Positions 27,459 to 36,045 of a stretch of 64,000 bases of DNA are shown piece by piece. The position numbers and the translations under genes are program-made. Below the pieces are notes generated by a model. It saw only the letters and a program-made list of their open reading frames with translations, searched no databases and was not told where the DNA came from. Source of the DNA: Streptomyces olindensis. Its GTDB lineage: Bacteria; Actinomycetota; Actinomycetes; Streptomycetales; Streptomycetaceae. How positions within the stretch are numbered: the stretch's first letter is position 1; each line of letters opens with the position of its first letter. The stretch lies in the NCBI GenBank assembly GCA_000696115.1, contig JJOH01000019.1:124001-188000 (forward strand), given 5' to 3'.

Positions 27459-29180
27459 CTAGCGGGGCGACCGGGCGAAGGCGGCGAGGCTGGTGGAGAC
27501 GGGCTCGGGCCGGCCGTCGTTCTGCTCGGCCGCGGCGGTCAGCACGTCGAGGTGCTGGTAGCCGTCGGCGACCACGGGGTGCAGCTCGGGCGGGACCCGG
27601 CCGGCCAGCAGTCCCTCACCGGCGAGGACGGTGAGCACCGGGTTGGCCTTGAGCCCCTCCGGATGGACGACGAGCTTCCTCACCTGCGGGGCGGTGGACA
27701 GCTGAAGGTCCGTCACGAGCTTGGTCGGGAAGTACTGCTCGGTGAAGTCCAGCGGCTGCTCGGCCAGGCTGCGGGCCAGTTGCCGGATGTCGGTGACCTC
27801 CTCCCCGGGGCCGGTGAACGGCGTGCCGTCGGCCGACCGGTGGCCCGGGTCGTCGGGGTCGCCGACGCGGTCGTAGGTGCGCCAGGTGTAGAGCGGGCCC
27901 TGCGGCCGGTCCGGGATGGCCTTGTACGCGGTGCCGTACAGCCCGGGCTGCTGTGTGCCCCCGTTGGCGACGGGGAAGCTCTTGTCGGCGATCGGCCCGC
28001 CGTCGAAGAAGCCGACGCTGGTCTGCAGGAACGCCAGCGGCACGGAGTTGTCGTCCAGCAGGGCGCCGAGCACCGCCCCGTTGGTGAGCCGGAAGTCCTT
28101 CACCGAGGGCGTCCCGCTGAGGAAGGCCGCGGTGTCCTTGGAGAACAGGAAGCGGTTGGTGGCCTCGATGTTGAGGTTGGAGGGTAGGTAGCGGGGCAGG
28201 TCGGCCTCGCCGTCCAGGTCCTTCAGGGCACCGAGGCCGGCGATGGCGAGCAGGGTCATGGTCTCGGGGTTGAGGAGGACCGGCGCGGACAGGGTGCGGG
28301 AGAGCACGCCGCTGTCGAGCCCGGCCTGGATCACGCCGTGGCCGAGGCCGATGTCGGGCAGGTTGGTGTCGTCGGGGAGGCTGCCGCTGAGGTCGGCGAG
28401 GGAGGTGGCGACGGTCGTGTCGAGGGCGAAGTAGCCGGCGCACTGGTTGTGGCCGGCGTCGGCCGTGGTGGCCCGGTCGCCGTCGAAGTCGGCCGTGGCG
28501 AAGTACCCGGTGATCACGCCGCCGAGCGAGTGCCCGCCGCACAGCACCTTCCGCTTGCGCTGCGTCTGGTCGGGCACCTCGGCGGCGAGCAGGTCGTACT
28601 GGTCCCGCACGGTCTGCTCGATGCCGAGCTTCGCCATCCAGCCCAGTCGGCTGTTGGGCGCGAAGCCGTCGAAGGTCCGGGCGTCGACCTGTTTGCCGCG
28701 GTAGTAGTAGTCGACGGCGGTGTGCTGGTCGCCGGAGGCGATGCCGGTGCGGTCCTCCAGGCAGTTGGAACGCCGGTCCAGCGCCCAGAACTCGATGTGC
28801 AGGCCCTGCTCGGCGGCGCGCGCCACGGTGTTGCGGGCGACGCCGTCGAAGGCTCCCGCTCCTTCCAGGATGCCGGGCTGGGCGACGAGGATGCGGTCGG
28901 CGTCGGCGGAGGCGGCGGGCCCGTCGGCGGAGCGGTAGCGCAGGTACGACAGCCAGTCGCAGGCGGCCGGACGGGGCCCGGCCGACTCCGGCAGCGGCAC
29001 CTTCACCCGCACGACCGACTCCGTCACCCCGGTCACCGGCGATGTCGACGCCACCGGTGTCTCGGTCCGCGCCCCGTCGGCCCGGGCACCCGGAGCGGCG
29101 GCCGTGAGTGTCCCGGCGGTCAGCAGCACCGCCAGTGCGGCGCCGCGCCACTTCCCTCTACTCCTGAAATTCATGTCCAT
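27459..29180 (-). CDS. Large secreted alpha/beta hydrolase (lipase-like)
   Basis: A 573-aa protein with a clear N-terminal signal (WRGAALAVLLTAGTLTAAAPG, cleavage near residue 34). The nucleophile motif GGHSLGGVITG lies near residue 215, preceded by the region RILVAQPGILEGAGAFDG. I know no characterised relative; similar long secreted lipase-like hydrolases occur in actinobacteria. ATG 29180 is preceded by TAGCGT (-10-like) 7 nt upstream and no ribosome site, so the transcript may be leaderless; ATG 29174 is an alternative. It faces the cutinase gene across a terminator, so it is a separate unit, but is the third secreted serine hydrolase in this 5-kb stretch. Substrate unknown. Confidence 0.8.
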   Translation of the reverse strand: MDMNFRSRGKWRGAALAVLLTAGTLTAAAPGARADGARTETPVASTSPVTGVTESVVRVKVPLPESAGPRPAACDWLSYLRYRSADGPAASADADRILVAQPGILEGAGAFDGVARNTVARAAEQGLHIEFWALDRRSNCLEDRTGIASGDQHTAVDYYYRGKQVDARTFDGFAPNSRLGWMAKLGIEQTVRDQYDLLAAEVPDQTQRKRKVLCGGHSLGGVITGYFATADFDGDRATTADAGHNQCAGYFALDTTVATSLADLSGSLPDDTNLPDIGLGHGVIQAGLDSGVLSRTLSAPVLLNPETMTLLAIAGLGALKDLDGEADLPRYLPSNLNIEATNRFLFSKDTAAFLSGTPSVKDFRLTNGAVLGALLDDNSVPLAFLQTSVGFFDGGPIADKSFPVANGGTQQPGLYGTAYKAIPDRPQGPLYTWRTYDRVGDPDDPGHRSADGTPFTGPGEEVTDIRQLARSLAEQPLDFTEQYFPTKLVTDLQLSTAPQVRKLVVHPEGLKANPVLTVLAGEGLLAGRVPPELHPVVADGYQHLDVLTAAAEQNDGRPEPVSTSLAAFARSPR

Positions 29181-29340
29181 GCCACGGACGCTAGGGCTGG
29201 GTCGCGGGGCCGCTCAGGGGGTGCTGATGAGAACTCAGTTTCCGGATCGCGCCTTGTCACCGGCGCACAGCGGGCCGGTTCGTCCCGCTTCTGGTCGCAG
29301 CCGAGCTGCGAAGCGCCGGTTTCGGGCGCATGGTGGGGGC

Positions 29341-29571
29341 ATGGACGGTCAACCCCCTGTGGTCGTGCAGCCGCCCGCGTCGGACGGCGGACGGCTGGTG
29401 ACCATCCACGGCGAGAACATGGGCGTCGCCTACAGCCTGTTCGACGTGCTGGACTTCCTGCACCGCGAGGGCCTGCCCACCACGGACACGGCCGTCGACG
29501 ACACCGAGCTGATCGAGTGGCGCGGCGGAGGCCCGTACGACTGGAACAACGGGTCCGCCGACGAGGCGTGA
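29341..29571 (+). CDS. Small hypothetical protein
   Basis: A 76-aa acidic protein (VVVQPPASDGGRLVTIHGEN near the start; ends GGPYDWNNGSADEA) with no known domain. ATG 29341 is preceded by GGTGGGGG. It is divergent from the secreted hydrolase. The frame is open upstream but that part is non-coding in composition. Confidence 0.65.
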   Translation: MDGQPPVVVQPPASDGGRLVTIHGENMGVAYSLFDVLDFLHREGLPTTDTAVDDTELIEWRGGGPYDWNNGSADEA

Positions 29572-29599
29572 GTCTGCGTACGACGGCCCCGGCCCCGCC

Positions 29600-30457
29600 T
29601 CAGTCCGCCGGCGCCCCGTCGCCCGGCAGGTCGAGGCCGTCGAGGCGGTCGCGGTGGGCGGGCGTCAGTTCCAGTCCGGCCGCGGCGATGTTCTCCTCCA
29701 GGTGCTCGATCCGGGCCGTACCGGGGATCGGGAGGACGACCGGTGAGCGGTCGAGCAGCCAGGCGAGCGCGACCTGTGTGGGCGTGGCCCCGAGGTCGGC
29801 CGCCACGGCGGCGATCCCGGCGTGGGCGCCTGCCTCGCCCCAGGCGACGGGCCGCCAGGGCAGGAAGGCGATGCCGGCCGCCTCGCACGCGGCGAGCACG
29901 GGCTCGTGCTCCCGGTCGAGCAGGCTGTAGCGGTTCTGCACGCTCACGACGTCGATGATCTCCCGGGCCCGGTCCAGCTCGGCGACGGTGACCTCCGACA
30001 GCCCGATCCGGCCGACGAGGCCCTCGGTCTGGAGCTCCCGCAGCGTGCCGAGCTGGTCGGCGAGCGGCGTGTCGGGGTCGATGCGGTGCAGCTGGAGCAG
30101 TTCGATCCGCTCCAGCCGCAGCCGCCGCAGGGCCTGCTCGACCTGCTCGCGGAGGATCGCGGGCCGCCCGTCGAGCTTCCACTCGCCTCCGGGGCCGGTG
30201 CGCGCGACTCCGACCTTCGTGGTGATCAGCAGCCCCTCCGGGTAGGGGTGCAGCGCCTCGGCGAGGAGTTCCTCGTTGGCTCCCCCGCCGTAGAGGTGGG
30301 CCGTGTCGATCAGCGTGACGCCCAGCTCCACGGCCCGCCGGGCGACCGCGAGGGCGTTCTCCCGGTCCGGGCCGGGCTCGGTCGGCAGGCGCATGGCGCC
30401 GAACCCGAGCCGGCGCACGTCCAGCTCCCCACCGATGCGGAACGTATGCGGTGTCAT
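29600..30457 (-). CDS. Aldo/keto reductase
   Basis: A 285-aa NADPH-dependent oxidoreductase. Catalytic motifs: IDTAHLYGGGANEE (Asp, Tyr), LLITTKVGV (Lys), LLQLHRIDP (His); cofactor region VVLPIPGTARIEHLEEN. ATG 30457 with GGAGGACC 8 nt upstream. It lies alone between a small hypothetical protein and a divergent VOC gene. Substrate unknown. Confidence 0.92.
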   Translation of the reverse strand: MTPHTFRIGGELDVRRLGFGAMRLPTEPGPDRENALAVARRAVELGVTLIDTAHLYGGGANEELLAEALHPYPEGLLITTKVGVARTGPGGEWKLDGRPAILREQVEQALRRLRLERIELLQLHRIDPDTPLADQLGTLRELQTEGLVGRIGLSEVTVAELDRAREIIDVVSVQNRYSLLDREHEPVLAACEAAGIAFLPWRPVAWGEAGAHAGIAAVAADLGATPTQVALAWLLDRSPVVLPIPGTARIEHLEENIAAAGLELTPAHRDRLDGLDLPGDGAPAD

Positions 30458-30632
30458 GAGCGCGGTCCTCCCCCTCTGCTCAAAGGACCACGCTAGCAAC
30501 GTGGTTGGCCGCGGCGCCGGTCACCCGGCGGCACCGCCCCGCCCGGCGGTCACCGCTCGCCCGGCGCGCCGTTGTCGGTGCCCGGCGTTACGCTGCGCGC
30601 AACCGGCCCCTGCCCCCTTCCGGGAGGTTCTC

Positions 30633-31043
30633 ATGGTCTCGCGTCTCAACCCGTACCTCACGTTCAACGGCGACGCCCGCCAGGCGATGGAGTTCTACCA
30701 GGAGGTCTTCGGCGGCACCCTGGTCCTCAACACCTACGGCGACTTCGGCCAGGCGGACGCCCCGAACGCCGACCAGATCATGCACGGCATGCTGGAGACC
30801 CCGAGCGGCTTCACCCTGATGGGCGCCGACAACCCGCCGGGCACGGAGGCCCCGCAGGGCAGCCCCTTCTCCGTGAGCCTGAGCGGCGACGACGGCGCCG
30901 AGCTGCGCGGCTACTGGGAGAAGCTGTCCGAGGGCGGCTCGGTGTCGGTACCGCTGGAGAAGCAGATGTGGGGCGACGAGTTCGGCATGTGCGCGGACCG
31001 CTTCGGCGTCCCCTGGATGGTCAACATCAGCAGACCCGAGTAA
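30633..31043 (+). CDS. VOC-superfamily protein (PhnB-like)
   Basis: A 136-aa glyoxalase/bleomycin-resistance fold protein of the PhnB type. It begins VSRLNPYLTFNGDARQAMEF and ends in FGVPWMVNISRPE. ATG 30633 has GGGAGG 5 nt upstream. The family has varied or unknown roles. It is followed by a very strong terminator. Confidence 0.88.
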   Translation: MVSRLNPYLTFNGDARQAMEFYQEVFGGTLVLNTYGDFGQADAPNADQIMHGMLETPSGFTLMGADNPPGTEAPQGSPFSVSLSGDDGAELRGYWEKLSEGGSVSVPLEKQMWGDEFGMCADRFGVPWMVNISRPE

Positions 31044-31085
31044 CGGGGCCCGAACGATCAGGACGGTCCGGGACCGTCCGGCCGA

Positions 31086-31135
31086 GGCCGCCCGCACCCG
31101 CCGCTCACCACCGGCGGGTGCGAGCGGCCCTTTTT
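31086..31135 (+). terminator. Rho-independent terminator
   Basis: An 18-bp stem with one or two mismatches (31086-31103 with 31112-31129) followed by CTTTTT at 31130-31135: one of the few canonical T-tract terminators here. Confidence 0.9.
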
Positions 31136-31158
31136 GTTGGAACGTCCTGACAAAGCTG

Positions 31159-31187
31159 TTGACATCACTCGAAGGCGCCCGCATAGT
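31159..31187 (+). promoter_or_regulatory. Sigma-70-type promoter for the inositol binding protein
   Basis: TTGACA (31159-31164), 17-nt spacer, CATAGT (31182-31187). The operator palindrome begins 5 nt downstream. Confidence 0.75.
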
Positions 31188-31192
31188 ACCTG

Positions 31193-31212
31193 CCACTAGA
31201 GCGCGCTAGTGG
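31193..31212. promoter_or_regulatory. LacI-type operator palindrome, copy 1
   Basis: Arms CCACTAG and CTAGTGG around AGCGCG, a 20-bp near-perfect dyad at the presumed transcription start. The 16-bp core ACTAGAGCGCGCTAGT recurs at 33575, making it the likely site for the LacI protein encoded between them. Confidence 0.75.
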
Positions 31213-31357
31213 CGCGCTCCAACCACCACCACCGCAGGGGTCCGCACCCAGGACCGCCGCACACCCCATGACCGCCGCCGCCCAGGGCACCCACCCCTCG
31301 CCTCCCTCCCCGGACCGGGCGCGGCCCCTCGTCCCAGCACAGTGAGGTGCACCCGAC

Positions 31358-32362
31358 ATGCACAGACACCACAGAGCCGCCGCCCTGACCGCCGCAGTCC
31401 TCACGGGCGCCCTGCTCGCCACCGGCTGCTCCAGCGGCTCCGGCGGCAAGAAGTCCGAGGCCGGCGGCACCGACGCCGCCGCGGGCAAGGCCACCACCCC
31501 GCGGATGACCGTCGCCCTGATCACCCACGCGGCGCCCGGCGACACCTTCTGGGACCTGATCCGCAAGGGCGCCCAGGCCGCGGCCGCGAAGGACAACATC
31601 AAGCTCGTCTACTCCAGCGACCCGGTCGCCGGGAACCAGGCCAACCTGGTGCAGAACGCCATCGACCAGAAGGTCGACGGCATCGCCCTCACCGCCGCCA
31701 AGCCCGACGCCATGAAGGCGGTGGTGGCCAAGGCCAAGGCGGCCGGCATCCCCGTCGTCGGCTTCAACTCCGGCCTGGACAACTGGAAGGAACTCGGCAT
31801 GCTCGAGTACTTCGGCCAGGACGAGAACATCGCCGGCCAGGCCTTCGGCGAGCGCCTCAACCAGCAGGGCGCCAAGCACGCCGTCTGTGTGATCCAGGAG
31901 CAGGGCCAGGTCGCCCTGGAGGCCCGCTGCGCCGGCCTGAAGAAGGGCTTCAAGGGCACGACGGAGAACCTGTACGTCAACGGCACCGACATGCCCTCCG
32001 TGAAGTCGACCCTGACCGCCAAGCTCCAGAAGGACTCCTCCATCGACCAGGTGGTCACGCTCGGCGCCCCCATCGCCCTGACCGCCGTGCAGTCGGTAAA
32101 GGACGCGGGCAGCGAGGCGAAGGTCGCCACCTTCGACCTCAACAAGGATCTCGTCGGGGCCATCCAGGACGGCAGCATCGACTTCGCCGTCGACCAGCAG
32201 CCCTACCTCCAGGGCTACCTCGCCGTCGACGCGCTGTGGCTGTACAGGACGAACGGCAACTTCAGCGGCGGCGGCACCGCTCCCGTGCTGACCGGTCCGG
32301 CCTTCGTCACGAAGGACAACGTCGACACCATCGCGGAGTTCGCCAAGAAGGGCACGCGCTAG
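31358..32362 (+). CDS. Sugar/inositol ABC solute-binding lipoprotein
   Basis: A 334-aa periplasmic-binding protein of the RbsB/sugar-binding type (Peripla_BP_4). The N-terminus is a lipoprotein signal with lipobox LLATGC (Cys24), so it is anchored outside. GTGAGGTG lies 8 nt before the ATG. Promoter and operator match those of iolC, so it belongs to the same regulon and probably binds myo-inositol or a similar sugar; that is inference. No ATPase or permease gene follows, so it is an orphan here and would need import components from elsewhere. Confidence 0.88.
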   Translation: MHRHHRAAALTAAVLTGALLATGCSSGSGGKKSEAGGTDAAAGKATTPRMTVALITHAAPGDTFWDLIRKGAQAAAAKDNIKLVYSSDPVAGNQANLVQNAIDQKVDGIALTAAKPDAMKAVVAKAKAAGIPVVGFNSGLDNWKELGMLEYFGQDENIAGQAFGERLNQQGAKHAVCVIQEQGQVALEARCAGLKKGFKGTTENLYVNGTDMPSVKSTLTAKLQKDSSIDQVVTLGAPIALTAVQSVKDAGSEAKVATFDLNKDLVGAIQDGSIDFAVDQQPYLQGYLAVDALWLYRTNGNFSGGGTAPVLTGPAFVTKDNVDTIAEFAKKGTR

Positions 32363-32386
32363 CGGGGCCGGGGGCCGGGCGGCGCG

Positions 32387-33436
32387 TCAGGCCGGTCCCG
32401 CCGCCTTCGGGACCGGCCCACTGGTGCCCCGCACCACCAGCTTGGGATCCAGCACCGCCTCCCGCGGCTGCAGCTCCCCGTTCTCCAGCCGCTCGACGGC
32501 GAAGCGGACGGCGTGCTCGGCCATGAGGACCGCATCCTGGCGGACGGTGGTCAGGCCGATCGGCATCAGGTGCGAGAGGTGGCTGTCGTCGTAGCCGACG
32601 ACGGACAGGTCGCGCGGCACCTCGACGCCCGCGCGGGTGAGGGCCATCAGCAGGCCCATCGCGCAGCGGTCGTTGCCGGCGAGGACCGCCGTCGGCAGCG
32701 GCCGGCCGGCGTCACGCTCGGCCAGGAGCAGGCAGCCCGTCTCGATGCCGGACTCCTCGGTGTGGTGACCGGGAATCACCCTCGCCTCGTCCTCCAGCCC
32801 GTGGCGGCGCATCGCGGCCCGGTAGGCGCGCCGCCGCTCCGCCGAGCCGGGGCCGCGTCCGCCGTCGATGTGCACGATCCTGCGGTGCCCCAGCTCCACC
32901 AGGTGGTCCATGGCCTGCCGGACGCCCTTGGCCTCGGCGGAGTGCACGAAGTCGACCCGGGCCTGGGGCACCCGGCGGCTGACCGAGACGGCGACCGTGC
33001 GCTGCCCGAGCTCGTCGAGGTAGGCGGGCGCGGCGTCCGGGCCGAGCAGGATCACCGCCTCACAGCGGTGGCTGAGCAGCGCCTCGACGGCCTTGGCCTC
33101 GCTGCGGCCGTGGGTGGCCCCGGAGAGCAGCACGTCGTAGCCGAGGCGTTCGGCCTCGGGGTAGATGCCGGTGATGAGGTCCGTGTGGAAAGTCTGGTGC
33201 ACGGTGAACATCACGCCGAGCGTGCGGCTGCGGCCCCGGGCCAGGAGCCGGGCGGCGCTGTCCGGGCGGTAGCCGATCTCGTCGGCCACGCGCAGGACCC
33301 GTTCCCGGGTCTCCCGGCTGGCGCCCGCCTGGTTGCGGAAGATGATCGAGACGAGCGCGCGGGACACGCCCGCCTTCTCGGCGACGTCCGCCATCGTGGG
33401 CCGCTGCCTGCCCGATGCATCCACCTGTGAACCCAC
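32387..33436 (-). CDS. LacI-family repressor of the inositol genes
   Basis: A 349-aa LacI/GalR regulator: N-terminal HTH with hinge (residues ~13-68, ADVAEKAGVSRALVSIIF) and a periplasmic-binding-like effector domain. Start is uncertain: GTG 33436 lies directly on the GGAGG, so GTG 33424, about 11 nt after it, may be used. It sits between two promoters carrying the same 16-bp palindrome and should repress both the binding protein and the iolC operon. The effector is probably an inositol catabolite, as with other iol regulators. Confidence 0.9.
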   Translation of the reverse strand: MGSQVDASGRQRPTMADVAEKAGVSRALVSIIFRNQAGASRETRERVLRVADEIGYRPDSAARLLARGRSRTLGVMFTVHQTFHTDLITGIYPEAERLGYDVLLSGATHGRSEAKAVEALLSHRCEAVILLGPDAAPAYLDELGQRTVAVSVSRRVPQARVDFVHSAEAKGVRQAMDHLVELGHRRIVHIDGGRGPGSAERRRAYRAAMRRHGLEDEARVIPGHHTEESGIETGCLLLAERDAGRPLPTAVLAGNDRCAMGLLMALTRAGVEVPRDLSVVGYDDSHLSHLMPIGLTTVRQDAVLMAEHAVRFAVERLENGELQPREAVLDPKLVVRGTSGPVPKAAGPA

Positions 33437-33538
33437 CCTCCGACGCCGCCCACCTTACGGGGTGTCCCGCTCCGGGAGCCGTGCGGCATCCGTTCGGATC
33501 CTCGTACAGGGATCCTGCAATCTCCCGGCAACAAGCTA

Positions 33539-33567
33539 TTGACATGACATTTGGACAGGGGTCATCG
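33539..33567 (+). promoter_or_regulatory. Promoter of the iolC operon
   Basis: TTGACA at 33539-33544; the best -10 is TCATCG or CATCGT at 33562-33568 with 17-18 nt spacing. The operator follows within 10 nt. Confidence 0.55.
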
Positions 33568-33574
33568 TACTCGA

Positions 33575-33590
33575 ACTAGAGCGCGCTAGT
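33575..33590. promoter_or_regulatory. LacI-type operator palindrome, copy 2
   Basis: ACTAGAGCGCGCTAGT, identical over 16 nt to the site at 31195-31210. A partial second copy, TAGAGCGCG, follows immediately (33590-33598). Confidence 0.75.
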
Positions 33591-33618
33591 AGAGCGCGAC
33601 AGAGAGGGGAAACGCAGC

Positions 33619-34575
33619 GTGATGCCGTTCGATGTGCTGACCATGGGCCGCGTGGGAGTGGATGTGTATCCGCTCCAGACGGGCGTGGGGCTGGCGGAGG
33701 TCACCTCGTTCGGCAAGTACCTCGACGGCAGTCCGACCAACGTCGCGGTGGCCGCCGCCCGTTACGGCCGTTCGGCGGCCGTGGTCACCAAGACGGGGCG
33801 GGATCCGTTCGGGGACTTCGTGCGCACGGCCCTGGAGGGGTACGGCGTCGACGCGCGGTTCGTCGGGGTCTCGGGGATCGCGCCGACGCCGGTGACGTTC
33901 TGCGAGATCTTCCCGCCGGACGACTTCCCGCTGTACTTCTACCGGCTCCCCAAGGCCCCGGACCTGGGCATCCGGCCCGAGGAACTGGATCTGGGGGCGG
34001 TGCGCGAGGCGCGGATCTTCTGGGTCACCGGGACGGGCCTGAGCGAGGAGCCCAGCCGCTCGGCGACGCTGGCCGCGCTGGCCCACCGGGCGAAGGCGGG
34101 CGCGACGGTGTTCGACCTGGACTGGCGGCCGATGTTCTGGACCGACGCCGACCAGGCCCGCACGTACTACACGGAAGCACTGCGCCACACCACCGTCGCC
34201 GTCGGCAACCTCGACGAATGCGAGGTCGCCACCGGTGAGCGCGACCCGCACGCCGCCGCGAAGGCGCTCCTCGCGACCGGGGTGGAGCTGGCGGTGGTCA
34301 AGCAGGGCCCGAAGGGCGTGCTGGCCATGGGCCGGGAGGGCACGGCGGTGAAGGTTCCGCCGGTTCCGGTCGAGGTGGTCAACGGCCTGGGCGCGGGTGA
34401 CGCCTTCGGCGGGGCGCTGTGTCACGGCCTGCTGTCCGGCTGGGACACCCGGCGCACGGTCACCTTCGCCAACGCCGCGGGCGCCCTCGTCGCGGGCCGG
34501 CTGTCCTGCTCCGACGCCATGCCCGCCCAGGACGAGGTCGAGGCCGAGCTGCGTGAGGTGAACCATGCCGTCTGA
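33619..34575 (+). CDS. iolC: 5-dehydro-2-deoxygluconokinase
   Basis: A 318-aa PfkB/ribokinase-family kinase that phosphorylates 5-dehydro-2-deoxygluconate in myo-inositol breakdown. It begins FDVLTMGRVGVDVYPLQ, typical of IolC; LDGSPTNVAVAAAR binds sugar and the C-terminal GLGAGDAFGGAL holds the catalytic Asp. GAGGGG lies 9 nt before GTG 33619 (ATG 33622 also possible). First gene of the operon behind a LacI operator. The next reading frame starts inside its last codons but is truncated, so the pathway downstream is broken here. Confidence 0.93.
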   Translation: MMPFDVLTMGRVGVDVYPLQTGVGLAEVTSFGKYLDGSPTNVAVAAARYGRSAAVVTKTGRDPFGDFVRTALEGYGVDARFVGVSGIAPTPVTFCEIFPPDDFPLYFYRLPKAPDLGIRPEELDLGAVREARIFWVTGTGLSEEPSRSATLAALAHRAKAGATVFDLDWRPMFWTDADQARTYYTEALRHTTVAVGNLDECEVATGERDPHAAAKALLATGVELAVVKQGPKGVLAMGREGTAVKVPPVPVEVVNGLGAGDAFGGALCHGLLSGWDTRRTVTFANAAGALVAGRLSCSDAMPAQDEVEAELREVNHAV

Positions 34576-34734
34576 GAAGATCGCCCGGATCGTTGACACA
34601 CGGGTGAAGGACCCCGGGGCGGTCGCGGCGGCCGCCGCGCGGCGCGTCAGAGCCGCCTCGCCGCTCGGTGAGCACGGCAAGGCGATGATCATCGCCGCGG
34701 ATCACCCGGCGCGCGGCGCCAACGGGGTCGGCGC
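34565..34734 (+). pseudogene. 5' remnant of Cgl0159-type (beta/alpha)8 aldolase gene
   Basis: About 56 codons match the start of the Cgl0159-like aldolase found after iolC in actinobacterial inositol operons (IARIVDTRVKDPG, then MIIAADHPARGANGVG). The protein is normally near 290-300 aa; after GANGVG the sequence switches to the end of iolA in another frame. If translated it would give a 96-aa chimera ending at 34855. The ATG overlaps the end of iolC, as in intact operons. Inactive. Confidence 0.85.
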
Positions 34735-35052
34735 GACACGCTCGACCAGGCCATCGACCTCATCAACGCCAACCCCTACGGCAGCGGCACCGCCCTGTTC
34801 ACCGGCTCCGGCGAAGCCGCCCGCCGGTTCCAGCGCAACGTCCACGTCGGCATGATCGGCGTCAACGTGCCGGTGCCCGTGCCGATGTCCTACTACTCCT
34901 TCGGCGGCTGGAAGGACTCCCTCATCGGCGACTCCCCCGTCCACGGCCCCGAGGGCATCCGCTTCTACACCCGCCCCAAGGTCGTCACCACCCGCTGGCC
35001 CCAGCAGGCCCAGCACGTCACCGCGGGCTTCGACTTCCCCACCTCCAACTGA
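34735..35052 (+). pseudogene. 3' remnant of iolA (methylmalonate-semialdehyde dehydrogenase)
   Basis: The last 105 codons of an MmsA/IolA aldehyde dehydrogenase are intact in frame: DTLDQAIDLINANPYGSGTA, GMIGVNVPVPVPMSYYSFG and the C-terminal HVTAGFDFPTSN. Roughly 390 N-terminal residues, with the catalytic Cys and NAD site, are missing. It has no start of its own and is out of frame with the aldolase fragment before it. Junction lies at about 34721-34735. Confidence 0.9.
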
Positions 35053-35085
35053 CCTCCCCGTCCCTCTCCCCAAAGGACACGCACC

Positions 35086-36036
35086 ATGGCAACGGCGCCT
35101 CCCCCGATCCGCACCACCGTCGGCAACCTGTGCCTCGGCTCCGCCCCCGACTCCTGGGGCGTCTGGTTCCCCGAGGACGAGCACCAGGTCCCGTACACCC
35201 GCTTCCTCGACGAGCTGGTGCAGGCCGGCTACGAGTGGCTGGAGCTCGGCCCGTACGGCTATCTGCCCACCGACCCGCAGCGGCTGAAGGCCGAGTTGGA
35301 CGCGCGGGGTCTGAAGGTCTCCGGTGGTACCGCGTTCGGCGCGCTGCACCGCCCCGAGGCGTGGGACGAGATGCTGGCCCACGTCCGGCAGGTCGCTGCG
35401 CTGACCGCCGCCGCGGGAGCGCACCACCTGGTCTTCATCCCGCCGATGTACCGGGACGAGAAGACGGGCGCGTTCACCGAATCCCCCGAACTGACCGCCG
35501 AGCAGTGGGCGGGGTTCGGCCGGGCCGCCGACCGGCTGGGCAAGCTGCTGCTGGAGGAGTACGACGTACGGCTGGTGGTCCATCCGCACGCCGACAGCCA
35601 CATCCAGACGCAGGCGGAGATCGAGCGGCTGCTGAACGAGTCCGACGGCCGGTACACCAACCTGTGCCTGGACACGGGGCATGTGGCGTACGGCGGCGGG
35701 GACAACCTCGATCTGATCCGCCGGTTCGGTGAGCGGGTCGGCTATGTGCACATCAAGCAGATGGACCCGGAGATCCTGGCGCAGGTCGCGGCCGAGGACC
35801 TGTCCTTCGGTGAGGCCGTGAAGCGCGGAGTGTGCGTGTCGCCGCCGGCGGGGGTGCCCGATCCGGCCGAGGTGGTCGGCGAACTCGCCAAGCTCGACGC
35901 GGAGTTGTTCGTGATCGTCGAGCAGGACCTGTACCCGTGCGCCCCGGAGGTGCCGCTGCCCATCGCGGCTGGCACCCGCGAGTACCTGGCCGGCTGCGGC
36001 CTGTCGGGTACCCGGCGCCCGAACATCGACAGGTAA
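35086..36036 (+). CDS. Sugar phosphate isomerase/epimerase, inosose dehydratase-like (IolE)
   Basis: A 316-aa xylose-isomerase-like TIM-barrel protein. It begins with VGNLCLGSAPDSWGVWFPED, typical of IolE, which dehydrates 2-keto-myo-inositol. Metal-ligand regions VVHPHADSH, LCLDTGHVAYGG and YVHIKQMDP are present. AAAGGA lies 8 nt before the ATG. It is followed 9 nt later by the transporter. Assignment rests on the N-terminal signature and inositol context. Confidence 0.85.
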   Translation: MATAPPPIRTTVGNLCLGSAPDSWGVWFPEDEHQVPYTRFLDELVQAGYEWLELGPYGYLPTDPQRLKAELDARGLKVSGGTAFGALHRPEAWDEMLAHVRQVAALTAAAGAHHLVFIPPMYRDEKTGAFTESPELTAEQWAGFGRAADRLGKLLLEEYDVRLVVHPHADSHIQTQAEIERLLNESDGRYTNLCLDTGHVAYGGGDNLDLIRRFGERVGYVHIKQMDPEILAQVAAEDLSFGEAVKRGVCVSPPAGVPDPAEVVGELAKLDAELFVIVEQDLYPCAPEVPLPIAAGTREYLAGCGLSGTRRPNIDR

Positions 36037-36045
36037 GGAGCGGCC

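Noticed and set aside
34565..34855. A genuine 96-aa protein at the deletion junction
   Set aside because: Its second half is iolA sequence read in the wrong frame; it is a chimera, not a gene.
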